Positions 51,955 to 62,310 of a DNA stretch of 64,000 nucleotides are shown here, piece after piece. Location: contig NZ_FNGV01000002.1 of the NCBI RefSeq assembly GCF_900103215.1, positions 62,001-126,000 of the forward strand. The letters are read 5' to 3'. How positions within the stretch are numbered: position 1 is the first letter of the stretch; each line of letters begins with the position of its first letter. This stretch comes from Kriegella aquimaris. GTDB taxonomy: Bacteria > Bacteroidota > Bacteroidia > Flavobacteriales > Flavobacteriaceae. A program made the position numbers and the translations under genes. A model generated the notes under the pieces. The model was not told the DNA's origin and made no database searches. It worked only from the letters and a program-made list of their open reading frames with translations.

Positions 51955-54354
51955 ATGTTCAAAAACTATCTAAAAATCGCTTGGCGGAACCTTTGGAAGA
52001 ACAAGGGCTATACCGCAATTAATATCGGTGGGCTTGCCTTAGGTATGGCCGTTACGCTAATCATCGGTCTCTGGATCCAAGATGAGCTTACCCATAACGG
52101 CTATTTTAAAAACAATAATCGAATTGCCCAAGTTTTCCAATCACAAACATTTAATCAAGAAACCAGCACGGGCCCTGCCATACCTAGGCCCTTGGAAAAA
52201 GCACTACGCGATGGTTATGCAGACAACTTTAAGCACTTGGTGATGTCTTCATGGAACATTTCCAGATATCTGGGATACAAAGAAAAAAGTCTTTCCAAAA
52301 CAGGGAATTTCATGCAGCGGGAAGCTCCAGAAATGTTAGAATTGAATATCCTAAAAGGAGAAAAAGATGGCTTACGCGAACTAAACTCCGTTATGCTCTC
52401 TGAATCTGTAGCCAAGGCACTTTTTGGCGACGAAGAACCTATAGGAAAGACGGTTGAGGTTAATAATCAATATGATGTAATGGTTACTGCGGTATATGAA
52501 GACATTCCTTTCAATAACTCCTTTAACGATGCCGAATTTCTTATGCCTTGGGATAAATTGGTCGCTACCCAAGAATGGATGAGAAATGCAATTGACCATT
52601 GGGGAAACAACTCTTTTCAGATGTTCGTACAAATTGCCGATAATACGACTATTGAAAAGGTTACGGCAACCATAAAAGACGTTAAAAAGAATTTAAACGA
52701 AGATACTGCAGAGTTCAATCCGCAGCTTTTCTTATTTCCTATGAAAGATTGGTATCTGCGTAGTAGTTTTGAAAATGGAAAACAAGTAGGTGGGCGTATA
52801 AAGTATGTCTGGCTCTTCGGCATTATAGGCGCTTTCGTATTGCTTTTGGCCTGTATAAATTTTATGAACCTAAGTACAGCGAGGTCTGAAAAGCGCGCCA
52901 AAGAGGTCGGTATTCGTAAATCAATAGGGTCGCAAAGAAATCAATTGATCAACCAGTTTTTGAGCGAATCTTTCTTGGTGGTATTGTTCGCGTTTATTAT
53001 TGCCGTAGTAATTGTCTTATTGTCCATGAACGGATTTAACGATTTATCCAAAAAAGAGATATCCTTTCCTTGGGGTAGTGGTATTTTTTGGTTGATCTCG
53101 GTGGTATTTATTCTACTTACGGCTCTGGTGGCGGGTAGTTATCCTGCCCTTTATTTATCTTCCTTTAGACCCGTTGATGTGTTGAAAGGAACTTTTAAAG
53201 CCGGAAAGCACGCTGGCTTGCCAAGAAAGATTTTGGTCGTACTTCAATTCACGGTTTCGGTCGCCTTTATCATCGGAACCATCATCGTAATGCAGCAGAT
53301 TAATCATGCCAAGAATCGACCCGTGGGTTATGATAAAGAAGGTTTGGTACAAATACCTACTTTTAGTGAAGACTTTGCTGGTAAGTATGATCTGATGCGT
53401 AGCGAATTTTTGAATTCAGGTGCGGTGATTGAAATGTCGGCTTCTAGTAGTCCCACTACTCAAATATGGTCCAATCGAGGGGGTTTTGAGTGGGAGGGTA
53501 AACCCGAAGGCTTTCAAGAAGATCTGGCTTGGACGGAGGTCACTCCCGAGTATGCCAAATCGCTGAACCTAAAAATAGTAGAGGGCAGGGACTTTTCCCG
53601 TGAATTCGCTTCAGATTCCAATGCTATTCTCATCAACCAAACGGCCTTAAAGTATATGGGGTTAGTTGATCCCATTGGTAAATTTTTAAAAGATGATGAT
53701 GAAGAAGACCCTGAACCTCCATTAAAAATTATTGGGGTGGTCGAAGATATGATTACGCAATCACCTTATGAACCTGTAAAGCAGGGCGTCTATGTTTTTG
53801 ACAAACACGGCAATTCCAGTTTTTACAATATGCGTTTGAATCCAAATCAGAGTGCAAGTCAGAACATGGCGATTATTGAAAGTGTGTTCAAAGAACATTT
53901 CCCCAACCTTCCGTTCCAATACGATTTTGTCGATGATAAATACGGCGAAAAATTCGCTGCCGAAGAACGCATCGGAACCTTATCGGGGGTTTTTACGGCC
54001 TTGGCCATTTTGATAAGCTGTCTTGGGCTGTTCGGACTTACATCATTTGTGGCGGAACAGCGTACCAAGGAAATAGGTGTTCGTAAAGTGCTGGGAGCTA
54101 CCGTATTCAATGTCTGGAATATGCTTTCCAAAGATTTTTTAAAGCTAGTGGTCATTTCCTGTTTTATTGCTATTCCCATATCGTATTATGTCATGAACGG
54201 GTGGTTGCAAGACTATCCATACCATGTGATCTTAGAGTGGTGGATCTTTGCCCTGGCGGTTATTGGAGCATTAGCGATCACTATTCTAACCGTGAGTTTT
54301 CAGGCCATTAAAGCGGCCAATGCAAACCCTGTAAAAAGCTTACGGACCGAATAA
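51955..54354 (+). CDS. ABC transporter permease P3 (MacB/FtsX type)
   Basis: I start at ATG 51955 (799 residues) so that the protein begins MFKNYLKIAWRN like its paralogues; the ATG at 51916 would add 13 residues not seen in them. Coupling motifs are RAKEVGIRKSIG and RTKEIGVRKVLG; the tail is NANPVKSLRTE. The gap of 98 bases to P2 has no hairpin repeat. Confidence 0.92.
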   Translation: MFKNYLKIAWRNLWKNKGYTAINIGGLALGMAVTLIIGLWIQDELTHNGYFKNNNRIAQVFQSQTFNQETSTGPAIPRPLEKALRDGYADNFKHLVMSSWNISRYLGYKEKSLSKTGNFMQREAPEMLELNILKGEKDGLRELNSVMLSESVAKALFGDEEPIGKTVEVNNQYDVMVTAVYEDIPFNNSFNDAEFLMPWDKLVATQEWMRNAIDHWGNNSFQMFVQIADNTTIEKVTATIKDVKKNLNEDTAEFNPQLFLFPMKDWYLRSSFENGKQVGGRIKYVWLFGIIGAFVLLLACINFMNLSTARSEKRAKEVGIRKSIGSQRNQLINQFLSESFLVVLFAFIIAVVIVLLSMNGFNDLSKKEISFPWGSGIFWLISVVFILLTALVAGSYPALYLSSFRPVDVLKGTFKAGKHAGLPRKILVVLQFTVSVAFIIGTIIVMQQINHAKNRPVGYDKEGLVQIPTFSEDFAGKYDLMRSEFLNSGAVIEMSASSSPTTQIWSNRGGFEWEGKPEGFQEDLAWTEVTPEYAKSLNLKIVEGRDFSREFASDSNAILINQTALKYMGLVDPIGKFLKDDDEEDPEPPLKIIGVVEDMITQSPYEPVKQGVYVFDKHGNSSFYNMRLNPNQSASQNMAIIESVFKEHFPNLPFQYDFVDDKYGEKFAAEERIGTLSGVFTALAILISCLGLFGLTSFVAEQRTKEIGVRKVLGATVFNVWNMLSKDFLKLVVISCFIAIPISYYVMNGWLQDYPYHVILEWWIFALAVIGALAITILTVSFQAIKAANANPVKSLRTE

Positions 54355-54363
54355 GAGTTTAGG

Positions 54364-54420
54364 CTCCTCCCTTTTTTTCAAAGGGAGTTGGTTCGATTGA
54401 AGATCGAATCGGAGGGTTTA
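54364..54420 (+). repeat. Modular hairpin repeat, copy B1
   Basis: Starts CTCCTCCC-T-run-AAAGGGAG-TTGG, followed by the inner hairpin TTCGAT/ATCGAA, then CGGAGGGTTT. The outer frame is the same as copy A; the inner hairpin is different. Located directly after P3. Confidence 0.6.
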
Positions 54421-54430
54421 TAAACAACTC

Positions 54431-54475
54431 AAAGGAAGGTGTCCTGACGTTTCAGTCAGGACGAAGGATTTGAAA
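54431..54475 (+). repeat. Modular hairpin repeat, copy B2 (short form)
   Basis: AAAGGAAGGT, then GTCCTGAC (54441-54448) pairing perfectly with GTCAGGAC (54455-54462), then GAAGGATTTGAAA. It lacks the first hairpin of copy A but keeps the flanks and the inner-hairpin principle. Confidence 0.55.
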
Positions 54476-54564
54476 TAATATAAAAAGTAGTGGATTTCTA
54501 CACTTTCAGAAGGAAGACAAAAAATCTATAAATGCCGAAAGTATTCGGCCAAAACATGAGGATT

Positions 54565-57048
54565 ATGCTAAAAAACCATCTGAAAATCGCCTTACGCTTC
54601 TTTTTGAGGAACAAACTGTTTACAGGCATTAATGTCTTAGGACTTTCAATTGGGATAACGGCATTTATTCTGTTGATAAGTTACATTGGGTTCGAAAAGA
54701 GCTATGATAGCTTTATTCCCAATGTCGATAATCTATATAGGGTAACATTGACCACAAATCTTGGGGGTAATGGTTTTGCTACATCTGCAACCAATCACCC
54801 AATGGCCGGGCCTGCAATGCTATCAGATTTTCCGGAAGTTGAAAGTTATACCCGAATCGCTGATAAACCAATGGCATTTTCTGGCACTATGAATATTTCA
54901 TACACCAATACGCTTGGTGACGAAATAAAATCAGATGCAATTGATGATTATATCTATTTTGCTGATAATGCCATTATCGACATGTTTGATATACAATTTA
55001 TTCAAGGCGATGCAGCAACTGCCCTCGACGAGCCTATTACGGTAATTCTGACCGAGAAAATAGCACATCGATTTTTCGGAAACGAAGACCCTATTAACAA
55101 AATGATTGAAATCAATGACAATTTCAAACTCAAAGTAACCGGTGTTTTTAAAGATCGACCAGAGAATACGCACTTACCTATGGGTATGATTGTTTCATAT
55201 AATATCTTCGGACAAGATGGTGATCACGCGAATAGTTGGGTATGGCCAGAGTTTTACAATTATGTGAAACTTAAACCAGGTACAGATCCGAAGGTAGTCG
55301 AGGCTAAGTTTCCGGCATTCGTAAAAAAATATTTGGGAAATATCATGAATGAGCATGGATTTGAGGCAAAATTTGCTTTACAACCGGTTAAAGACATTCA
55401 TTTAAAATCTCATTTATTAAAAGAAATCTCTCCCAATAACAGTGAAGGTACGCTGTATTTTTTATTAATCGTAGCCGGTTTTATTATAGCCATTGCCATG
55501 ATTAATTTCATCAATCTATCCACGGCCAAATCAATGGAGCGTGCCAAAGAGGTAGGGCTTAAAAAGGTAGTCGGTGCTCCTCGGTCTGTACTCATACATC
55601 AATTTCTATTTGAATCGCTTATCATTAATTTCTTTGCAGTTATCATATCATTTGTCTTAATTAATTTGTTGATTCCTTCCTTTAATTCATTGGTTGGCAT
55701 AGACGTTCTAAACTTTGGAATGTGGGGTAAATGGCAAGTATGGTTGGCCATGCTGGGCATATTTCTTATAGGAGGAATTTTAGCAGGCCTCTACCCTGCC
55801 TTTGTATTGTCCAGTTTTGTACCCATTGAAGTCCTTCGAGGTAAGTTTCATAAAACAACAAAAGGCAATATACTTCAGAAGACTTTGGTAGTTGCTCAAT
55901 TTGTTATTTCAATTGCCCTAATAGCGGGCACGTATATTGTTTATAATCAATTCTCCTACATGCAGAATCAAGATCTTGGTTTCAATGCGGAGCAAAATCT
56001 CGTTTTTTCTGCACCAACATATGCCGATTCTACCACACAACAAAAAATAGAATCTTTTAAACGTGAACTAATTCAAAACCCAAAAATCAATAATGTTGCC
56101 TTGTCCGATGAAATCCCCGGCAAACCCATCATACAAGGGAATACGATACGTCAGGTGCACGAACGAAGAGAATTGGGGGTCAATGCCAATTTCGTAATTA
56201 TCGATCAAGATTTTATAAAAACCTACGGCATCAAACGCTTAGCAGGACGAGATTTTGTAAAAGAAGACGCAAGCTCATTGTATACCCGTGAGGGGGCAGT
56301 TCCATCAGGTCATCGCGTCGTAATCAATCGTTCGGCTGCAAAAAATTTAGGATTTTCCGACCCTGAGGCCGCTATAGACCAAAAGATGATATTCAAGTTT
56401 GGCCCCATAGATAGAACAGCACAAATAATAGGAGTGGTAGAAGACCATCATCAACAATCATTACAAAAAGGTTATGACCCTATTGTCTTCATGCATTTCG
56501 AGAGCTATGGTGCCTCGTTTGTAACCGTAAATATTACGGGCGACAATATTCGTGGGACAATGGGCCAAATCGAGGCCAAGTTCAAAGAGTTTTTCCCGAA
56601 CGACTTATTCAACTCCTTTTTTATTGATGACTACTTTAATCGCCAATACCGGGCCGAATCGAAGTTCGGAACTATTTGTTTGGTATTCTCTATGTTGGCG
56701 ATTTTTATAGCGGCATTGGGTCTTTTCGGTTTAGGGTCACATATGGCCATGCAAAAGACCAAAGAGATAAGTATACGAAAAGTTATGGGTGCCACAGTGG
56801 CACAGGCTTTGGCGATAATTCCAAGAAAGTTGTTAAGCCTGGTACTATTATCGGGAGCGATAGCCTTGCCCATCATTTACTTTGTCACCAAAAAGTGGTT
56901 GGAAAAATATGCTTTTAAAATTGACCTTAGTGTTTCGATGTTCTTAATTCCCTTGTTGTTGGTTTTAGTGGTCGCCGCACTGTCGATATTATCACAATCC
57001 TTTAAAACGGCAATGGTCAATCCGGCAGAATCGTTAAGAAACGAATAA
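54565..57048 (+). CDS. ABC transporter permease P4 (MacB/FtsX type)
   Basis: Start chosen at ATG 54565 (827 residues, MLKNHLKIALRF) to match the paralogues; ATGs at 54532 and 54556 are possible. It is the most divergent intact copy: coupling motifs are RAKEVGLKKVVG and KTKEISIRKVMG, and the tail is VNPAESLRNE. Its first periplasmic domain is also a little longer. It ends only 24 bases before P5. Confidence 0.9.
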   Translation: MLKNHLKIALRFFLRNKLFTGINVLGLSIGITAFILLISYIGFEKSYDSFIPNVDNLYRVTLTTNLGGNGFATSATNHPMAGPAMLSDFPEVESYTRIADKPMAFSGTMNISYTNTLGDEIKSDAIDDYIYFADNAIIDMFDIQFIQGDAATALDEPITVILTEKIAHRFFGNEDPINKMIEINDNFKLKVTGVFKDRPENTHLPMGMIVSYNIFGQDGDHANSWVWPEFYNYVKLKPGTDPKVVEAKFPAFVKKYLGNIMNEHGFEAKFALQPVKDIHLKSHLLKEISPNNSEGTLYFLLIVAGFIIAIAMINFINLSTAKSMERAKEVGLKKVVGAPRSVLIHQFLFESLIINFFAVIISFVLINLLIPSFNSLVGIDVLNFGMWGKWQVWLAMLGIFLIGGILAGLYPAFVLSSFVPIEVLRGKFHKTTKGNILQKTLVVAQFVISIALIAGTYIVYNQFSYMQNQDLGFNAEQNLVFSAPTYADSTTQQKIESFKRELIQNPKINNVALSDEIPGKPIIQGNTIRQVHERRELGVNANFVIIDQDFIKTYGIKRLAGRDFVKEDASSLYTREGAVPSGHRVVINRSAAKNLGFSDPEAAIDQKMIFKFGPIDRTAQIIGVVEDHHQQSLQKGYDPIVFMHFESYGASFVTVNITGDNIRGTMGQIEAKFKEFFPNDLFNSFFIDDYFNRQYRAESKFGTICLVFSMLAIFIAALGLFGLGSHMAMQKTKEISIRKVMGATVAQALAIIPRKLLSLVLLSGAIALPIIYFVTKKWLEKYAFKIDLSVSMFLIPLLLVLVVAALSILSQSFKTAMVNPAESLRNE

Positions 57049-57072
57049 TCATCAATCAGAAAATCGACAAAC

Positions 57073-59490
57073 ATGTTTAAAAATTATTTAAAAATCGCTT
57101 GGCGAAGCATCAAAAGCGAAAAACTGTTCACCTTTATAAAAATAGGGGGCTTTGCAGTGGGCATTGCTGCTTGCTTGTTAATTGCATTGTTCATATCGGA
57201 TGAATTGAACTATGATCGACATTATGCCAATTCGGATCAAATTTATAGGGTAGTACTGCAGGCAGAAATAGATGGGGAAATGAAAAAAAGCACCCATTTC
57301 CCATTGCCCATGGCACAGACAATCGAAGCAGATTTTCCTGAAATTAAAAAGGCGGGTAAAATATTCGGTTCTGCACTTTCTTCCGGCGGAAAAAGAGCAT
57401 TCCGTTCGGGTGGAGAGACCCAGAACATTTTTGAGGGGGGATTCCTGTATGGTGACCAGAACATATTCGAGATACTTGAAATACCACTGGTACAAGGCAA
57501 CTCTAAGGAAGCGTTGACAGGGCCAGATAACATTGTTATCTCAAAGTCGAAAGCGGCAAAATATTTCCCCAATGGAAGCGCTCTGGGGCAAACGTTGATT
57601 TTAGACGATAATGCTTCAAAGCCGTATACCATAACAGGTGTGATGCCTGATTTTCCGAGTAATTCACATCTCGATTTCGATTTTCTATTGCCCATTGATG
57701 ATACCAATCTAAGTTGGACATCACAAAACTACTTTACCTATGTCCTTTTGGATGAAAAAAGTAACGTCGGGGAACTGCAGCATAAAATGCGTTCTATAAT
57801 AGAGAACTATGTGATTCCAGCCCAAATCAAAAGAGGTAGGGATGCATCTTTTATAGAAATTTTAAAAAGTATAGAATACAAATTGCAGCCTATTGGCGAC
57901 ATTCACCTAAAATCGGATATTGAAATGGCCGATGGATTAAGGCATGGAGACCTCCGTTTCGTTTGGCTCTTCGCAGCTATTGCTGGGTTTATTTTAATTT
58001 TAGCCTGCATTAATTTCATCAACTTATCAACGGCAAAATCTGCGAACAGGGCAAAAGAAGTTGGTTTGCGAAAAACGGTCGGTGCTTTCAAGAGTAACCT
58101 TGTGGCTCAGTTCCTTACAGAGTCGGTTTTATTTAGCTTTATATCGTTTATAATCGGAGTGGTAATGGCATGGCTTTTACTTCCCACATTCAATTCCATT
58201 GCCGAAAAGACGATAGAAATACCTTGGACGGCATGGTCTTTTATGCCTGTTTTATTTATCTCGGCCCTGATTATTGGAATTATTGCGGGTTTATATCCTG
58301 CCTTTTATCTCTCCGCCTTCCGACCCGTAAATGTTTTAAAAGGAAGTTTGAGTAGAGGCGGTAAAAGTGGAAAATTACGAAGTGGATTGGTCATTTTTCA
58401 GTTTGCAACTTCCGTTGTCTTGATTATTGGAACGCTGATTATCTACAAACAGATGGACTTTATACTAAAAAAGGAACTGGGTTACGACAAAGAACAAGTC
58501 ATGATTTTGGACGGTGCCAATGTCTTGGGAAGCAAGTCTGAGAATTTCAAACAACAACTCTTACAATTGCCCCAGGTACAACAGGTATCCCAAAGCGATT
58601 ATCTACCCGTGGACGGTTCCAAACGCAATCAGACTACGTTCACTATTGTAGGCGAAGGAAGCCAAAATGGTGGCATCTTGAGCCAAACTTGGCAGATAGA
58701 CTATGATTACATAAAAACCTTGGGTATGCAAATTGTAAAAGGCCGCGATTTTTCAAGGGAGTTTGCTTCCGATTCTATCAATTCCATTATTATCAATCAA
58801 AAAATGGCTTATGACCTTGGGCTTAAAAACCCCGTGGGAAAACAAATTGATAACAACAACAAACAGTGGACGATCGTGGGTGTTGTCGATGATTTTCATT
58901 TCAAATCTTTGAAAGAAGATATCACTCCTGTTGCCTTACGTTTGGGTAACGATATAGGAACGATTGCGGTAAAAATCGGTTCTGGGAACATCAAGGAATC
59001 TTTGGCGGCCATCACAGCAATTTGGAACCGCAATGTGCCGAACCAATCTTTAAGTTATAGTTTTCTGGATCAGAAATTTGCCCAAATGCACGAAGACGTC
59101 CAACGCATGGGGAAAATCTTTAACAGTTTTGCCCTATTTGCTATTCTTGTGGCCTGTTTAGGTCTATTTGCGCTCTCCGCTTTTATGGTGGAACAACGAC
59201 AAAAGGAAATCAGTATACGCTTGGTGCTTGGCGCACCATTTAAAAGTATCTACAGCTTATTGACACTTGATTTTATGAGGTTGGTCTTGATCTCAATTGT
59301 CTTGGCCGTCCCCATTGGTTGGTTTATGATGCAGCGTTGGCTCGAAGATTTTGCATATCGCGTTAATATTGGTTGGGAAGTATTTCTGAGCGCAGGATGC
59401 ATTGCATTGGCCATTGCACTACTGACGATAAGTTATCAGTCTATCGGTGCAGCACTGATCAAACCGCTAAAAAGTTTACGTACTGAATAA
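57073..59490 (+). CDS. ABC transporter permease P5 (MacB/FtsX type)
   Basis: An 805-residue paralogue beginning MFKNYLKIAWRSIKSE. Coupling motifs are RAKEVGLRKTVG and RQKEISIRLVLG; in the second the usual Lys of RKVLG is Leu. The tail is IKPLKSLRTE. The two-unit layout and membrane segments agree with P1. A 327-base gap rich in hairpin repeats follows. Confidence 0.92.
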   Translation: MFKNYLKIAWRSIKSEKLFTFIKIGGFAVGIAACLLIALFISDELNYDRHYANSDQIYRVVLQAEIDGEMKKSTHFPLPMAQTIEADFPEIKKAGKIFGSALSSGGKRAFRSGGETQNIFEGGFLYGDQNIFEILEIPLVQGNSKEALTGPDNIVISKSKAAKYFPNGSALGQTLILDDNASKPYTITGVMPDFPSNSHLDFDFLLPIDDTNLSWTSQNYFTYVLLDEKSNVGELQHKMRSIIENYVIPAQIKRGRDASFIEILKSIEYKLQPIGDIHLKSDIEMADGLRHGDLRFVWLFAAIAGFILILACINFINLSTAKSANRAKEVGLRKTVGAFKSNLVAQFLTESVLFSFISFIIGVVMAWLLLPTFNSIAEKTIEIPWTAWSFMPVLFISALIIGIIAGLYPAFYLSAFRPVNVLKGSLSRGGKSGKLRSGLVIFQFATSVVLIIGTLIIYKQMDFILKKELGYDKEQVMILDGANVLGSKSENFKQQLLQLPQVQQVSQSDYLPVDGSKRNQTTFTIVGEGSQNGGILSQTWQIDYDYIKTLGMQIVKGRDFSREFASDSINSIIINQKMAYDLGLKNPVGKQIDNNNKQWTIVGVVDDFHFKSLKEDITPVALRLGNDIGTIAVKIGSGNIKESLAAITAIWNRNVPNQSLSYSFLDQKFAQMHEDVQRMGKIFNSFALFAILVACLGLFALSAFMVEQRQKEISIRLVLGAPFKSIYSLLTLDFMRLVLISIVLAVPIGWFMMQRWLEDFAYRVNIGWEVFLSAGCIALAIALLTISYQSIGAALIKPLKSLRTE

Positions 59491-59501
59491 TAGAAATAGT
59501 T

Positions 59502-59565
59502 AAGGCTACTACTTTTTTTTAAAGGGAGGTGGTTCGATCGAAGATCAAATCGGAGGTTTTGAAAA
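59502..59565 (+). repeat. Modular hairpin repeat, copy C1
   Basis: CTACT-T-run-AAAGGGAGGTGG, inner hairpin TTCGATC/GATCAAA, then CGGAGGTTTTGAAAA. Its inner hairpin resembles that of copy B1 with small changes, which shows both arms vary together only partly. First of three units in the 327-base P5-P6 gap. Confidence 0.55.
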
Positions 59566-59578
59566 TAAAAATTTAATA

Positions 59579-59625
59579 AAGGTAGATTCCCGCACTTTTC
59601 TGCGGGAAGACGGATGGGTTGAATA
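59579..59625 (+). repeat. Modular hairpin repeat, copy C2 (short form)
   Basis: AAGGTAGA, then TTCCCGCA (59587-59594) pairing perfectly with TGCGGGAA (59601-59608), then GACGGATGGGTTGAA. It has the same short form as copy B2 and an inner hairpin like copy A. Confidence 0.55.
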
Positions 59626-59686
59626 AGAAATAAAGATAAAACATAGCATCAAGGGGTTTGGTTTTTTAGGAAATATGAATAATGAA

Positions 59687-59766
59687 ACTCCCCTCTTTCT
59701 TCCGATTATGCCGTGTAAGCTTGGCACAAATCGGAATTCATTTCCCTCTTTTAAAAGAAAGAGGGC
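59687..59766 (-). repeat. Modular hairpin repeat, copy C3 (opposite orientation)
   Basis: TCCGATT and AATCGGA flank an inner TGCC/GGCA stem, followed by CCCTCTTT pairing with AAAGAGGG. Read on the minus strand, the order of a closed GA-rich hairpin and then a variable hairpin resembles copies A and C1. It lies just before P6. Membership in the family is less certain than for the others. Confidence 0.4.
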
Positions 59767-59817
59767 GCGCAAAAGAATAAAGAATGCTGAATTGATTTCG
59801 GCACAAGAAATAAAATC

Positions 59818-62232
59818 ATGTTAAAGAACAATTTTAAAATAGCATTGCGAAATATTTTAAGAAACAAAGGATTATTCTTTCTGAATATAATAGGGCTGTC
59901 CTTAGGCATTGCATCTTGTTTGGTTATTATGCTTTTTGTAATCGACGAACTGAGTTATGATAGGTTCAATGAAAAAGCTGATGAAATCATGCGTGTGGTG
60001 TTCAAAGCAAAAATTGAAGGTGAAGATGTGCGGGAAGCAGTTGTCATGCCACCGGTAGCAGAAACCCTCAAACGTGAATTTCCCGAAGTGAACGATGCTA
60101 CGCGCCTAAGAAGAATGGGCGAACCCATTGTAGTATACAATAACACGACTTTTAAAAACAGTAAATATGCGTGGGTAGATCCTAATTTTCTTGAGGTGTT
60201 CACGCTTCCGGTTATTGAAGGAAAAGCAGTTTCGCCCCTAGACGAACCTTTTAGTGTCGTACTTACCCAAAAGGAAGCGCAGCGATATTTCGGTAGTTCA
60301 AAAAATGCAATTGGCAAAAATTTGGAATTAGAAGGATACGACCAACACTATAAGATTACCGCCATTATAGACGAAGTTCCAACAAATTCGCACTTTCACT
60401 TCGATGCGTTTGTCTCTATGAATGGTCATGAACTTGCACAGAGTGGTACTTGGATGAATTCTGATTTCTTTACCTTTTTAGTATTACGCAAAGGATATCC
60501 CTACGAGCTATTACAGGCAAAACTTCCAGAGGTGTTAAAACAACATATGGGACCACAACTGCAGGAAGAATTAGGGATCAGCTACGACGAATTTAACCAA
60601 GAGAATTCGTTGGGGCTTTACCTACAGCCCTTGACCGACATTCACCTGAATCCCGAGTTTTCAAAGGCCTCTACTTTAGAACAAGGGGGTGATATCAAAT
60701 ACGTTTATATCTTTAGTGCCGTAGCACTTTTCATGCTACTCATCGCCTGTATCAATTTTATGAATCTTTCTACGGCCGCTGCGGCTAAAAGGGCAAAAGA
60801 GGTCGGTATACGTAAAGTATTGGGGTCGAATAAAAAGCAGTTGATCAAACAATTTTTAATGGAATCGGCCATAGATACTGTTATAGCTGTACTAATTTCT
60901 TTTCTAATAGTGATTGTTTCCATACCCTTCTTTAACGCTCTTTCAGGGAAAGAGTTACAGTCGCAGCAGCTTCTAAAACCTTCTTTTTTGGTAATATTTC
61001 TTTTTGGCGCTATAATTATTAGCCTTCTAGCAGGAGGGTATCCGGCATTTTTCCTTTCTTCCTTTAAACCCATTTCAGCCCTGAAAGGCAAATTTTCAGG
61101 TTTCGGTAAAAGTAAAGGTATTCGAAGCGGACTGGTCATATTCCAGTTTGTGATATCCGCTGGGTTAATATTGGCCGTTTTGGTGGTCAATCAACAAATG
61201 TCATACATCCAGGATAAAAACTTAGGCTACGATAAAGATCAAATTCTTGTTTTGCGTGATTCCTATCTATTGGGTAACAACAATGAGGTTCTGAAAAATG
61301 AGTTGTTGAAAGACCCGAAAGTAGCAGGTATTAGCCAGTCTTCTTTTGTGCCTGCAGGCCCCTCGGATCGCAGTGTATATGGAATTTATAAAGACGGCAA
61401 GTTCAAACGAAGGAGTTCACTCTACAATATAGACGAAAGCTATCTTTCTGTAATGGGCATAGAGCTCTTGGAGGGTCGTAATTTTTCGAAAGAATTTGGT
61501 TCTGAGGAGGGGAAGACCATCATCAATCAAAGTGCTGCAAAGGCCTTTGGTTTGGGTGACAATCCTATAGGAAAGACTTTTGAAAGGGCGGGAGACCCAG
61601 AGAATCAAAAACTTACCGTAATCGGGGTGGTCAAAGACTTTCACCACGAATCGTTGCATCGGGCTATTGAGCCTTTGATTATGGTTTATGGTTCTTACGG
61701 CGGATTAATTGTACGGGCAAATACGGGAGACATGGCTGGTTTGATTGCCGATACCGAAACACTTTGGAATGATTTTAACACCAACGAAACCTTTAATTAC
61801 AGTTTGCTCGATGAATCATATAGAAAAACCTACTTGTCGGAACAAAAGATGGGTACCGTGCTTTACGTTTTTGCACTTTTGACCATTTTCGTGGCCTGCT
61901 TAGGGCTTTTCGGGCTAGTAACTTTTACCACCCAGCAGCGATTTAAGGAAATAGGTATCCGTAAAGTGCTTGGCTCATCGGTGCCACAGATTGTGGCCAT
62001 GCTTTCTTCCGATTTCTTGAAATTAGTAGGTATCTCTTTTATAGTGGCCTTCCCCTTAGGGTATTATCTTATGGAGAAATGGCTACAAGGTTTTGCTTAT
62101 CGGATCGAGATGCAATGGTGGCTTTTTCTCTTAACGGGATTGATTACAATTATGATCGCCTTTTTAACCATCGGCTGGAAAAGTTTCAGGGCGGCTACGA
62201 TGAATCCCGTTAATGCTTTAAAGGATGATTAA
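59818..62232 (+). CDS. ABC transporter permease P6 (MacB/FtsX type)
   Basis: An 804-residue paralogue starting MLKNNFKIALRNILRN. Coupling motifs are RAKEVGIRKVLG and RFKEIGIRKVLG, both fully canonical. The tail is MNPVNALKDD, unlike the SLRTE end of the others. It is the last intact copy in the window; 78 bases separate it from P7. Confidence 0.92.
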   Translation: MLKNNFKIALRNILRNKGLFFLNIIGLSLGIASCLVIMLFVIDELSYDRFNEKADEIMRVVFKAKIEGEDVREAVVMPPVAETLKREFPEVNDATRLRRMGEPIVVYNNTTFKNSKYAWVDPNFLEVFTLPVIEGKAVSPLDEPFSVVLTQKEAQRYFGSSKNAIGKNLELEGYDQHYKITAIIDEVPTNSHFHFDAFVSMNGHELAQSGTWMNSDFFTFLVLRKGYPYELLQAKLPEVLKQHMGPQLQEELGISYDEFNQENSLGLYLQPLTDIHLNPEFSKASTLEQGGDIKYVYIFSAVALFMLLIACINFMNLSTAAAAKRAKEVGIRKVLGSNKKQLIKQFLMESAIDTVIAVLISFLIVIVSIPFFNALSGKELQSQQLLKPSFLVIFLFGAIIISLLAGGYPAFFLSSFKPISALKGKFSGFGKSKGIRSGLVIFQFVISAGLILAVLVVNQQMSYIQDKNLGYDKDQILVLRDSYLLGNNNEVLKNELLKDPKVAGISQSSFVPAGPSDRSVYGIYKDGKFKRRSSLYNIDESYLSVMGIELLEGRNFSKEFGSEEGKTIINQSAAKAFGLGDNPIGKTFERAGDPENQKLTVIGVVKDFHHESLHRAIEPLIMVYGSYGGLIVRANTGDMAGLIADTETLWNDFNTNETFNYSLLDESYRKTYLSEQKMGTVLYVFALLTIFVACLGLFGLVTFTTQQRFKEIGIRKVLGSSVPQIVAMLSSDFLKLVGISFIVAFPLGYYLMEKWLQGFAYRIEMQWWLFLLTGLITIMIAFLTIGWKSFRAATMNPVNALKDD

Positions 62233-62310
62233 GTACGAGTATAAAAGGAGGAATACAAACCACTTTCTCGCTAAGGGAGGTTGAATTACAAATGATTAAA
62301 ACAGGGAGCC

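Noticed and set aside
49348-59766. CRISPR array
   Set aside because: The repeated units are few, far apart, unequal in size and built from hairpins; there is no regular repeat-spacer pattern and no cas gene.
62256-62295. A further copy of the modular hairpin repeat before P7
   Set aside because: Only AAGGGAGGTTG is left; no inner hairpin pairs, so it is at most a remnant.
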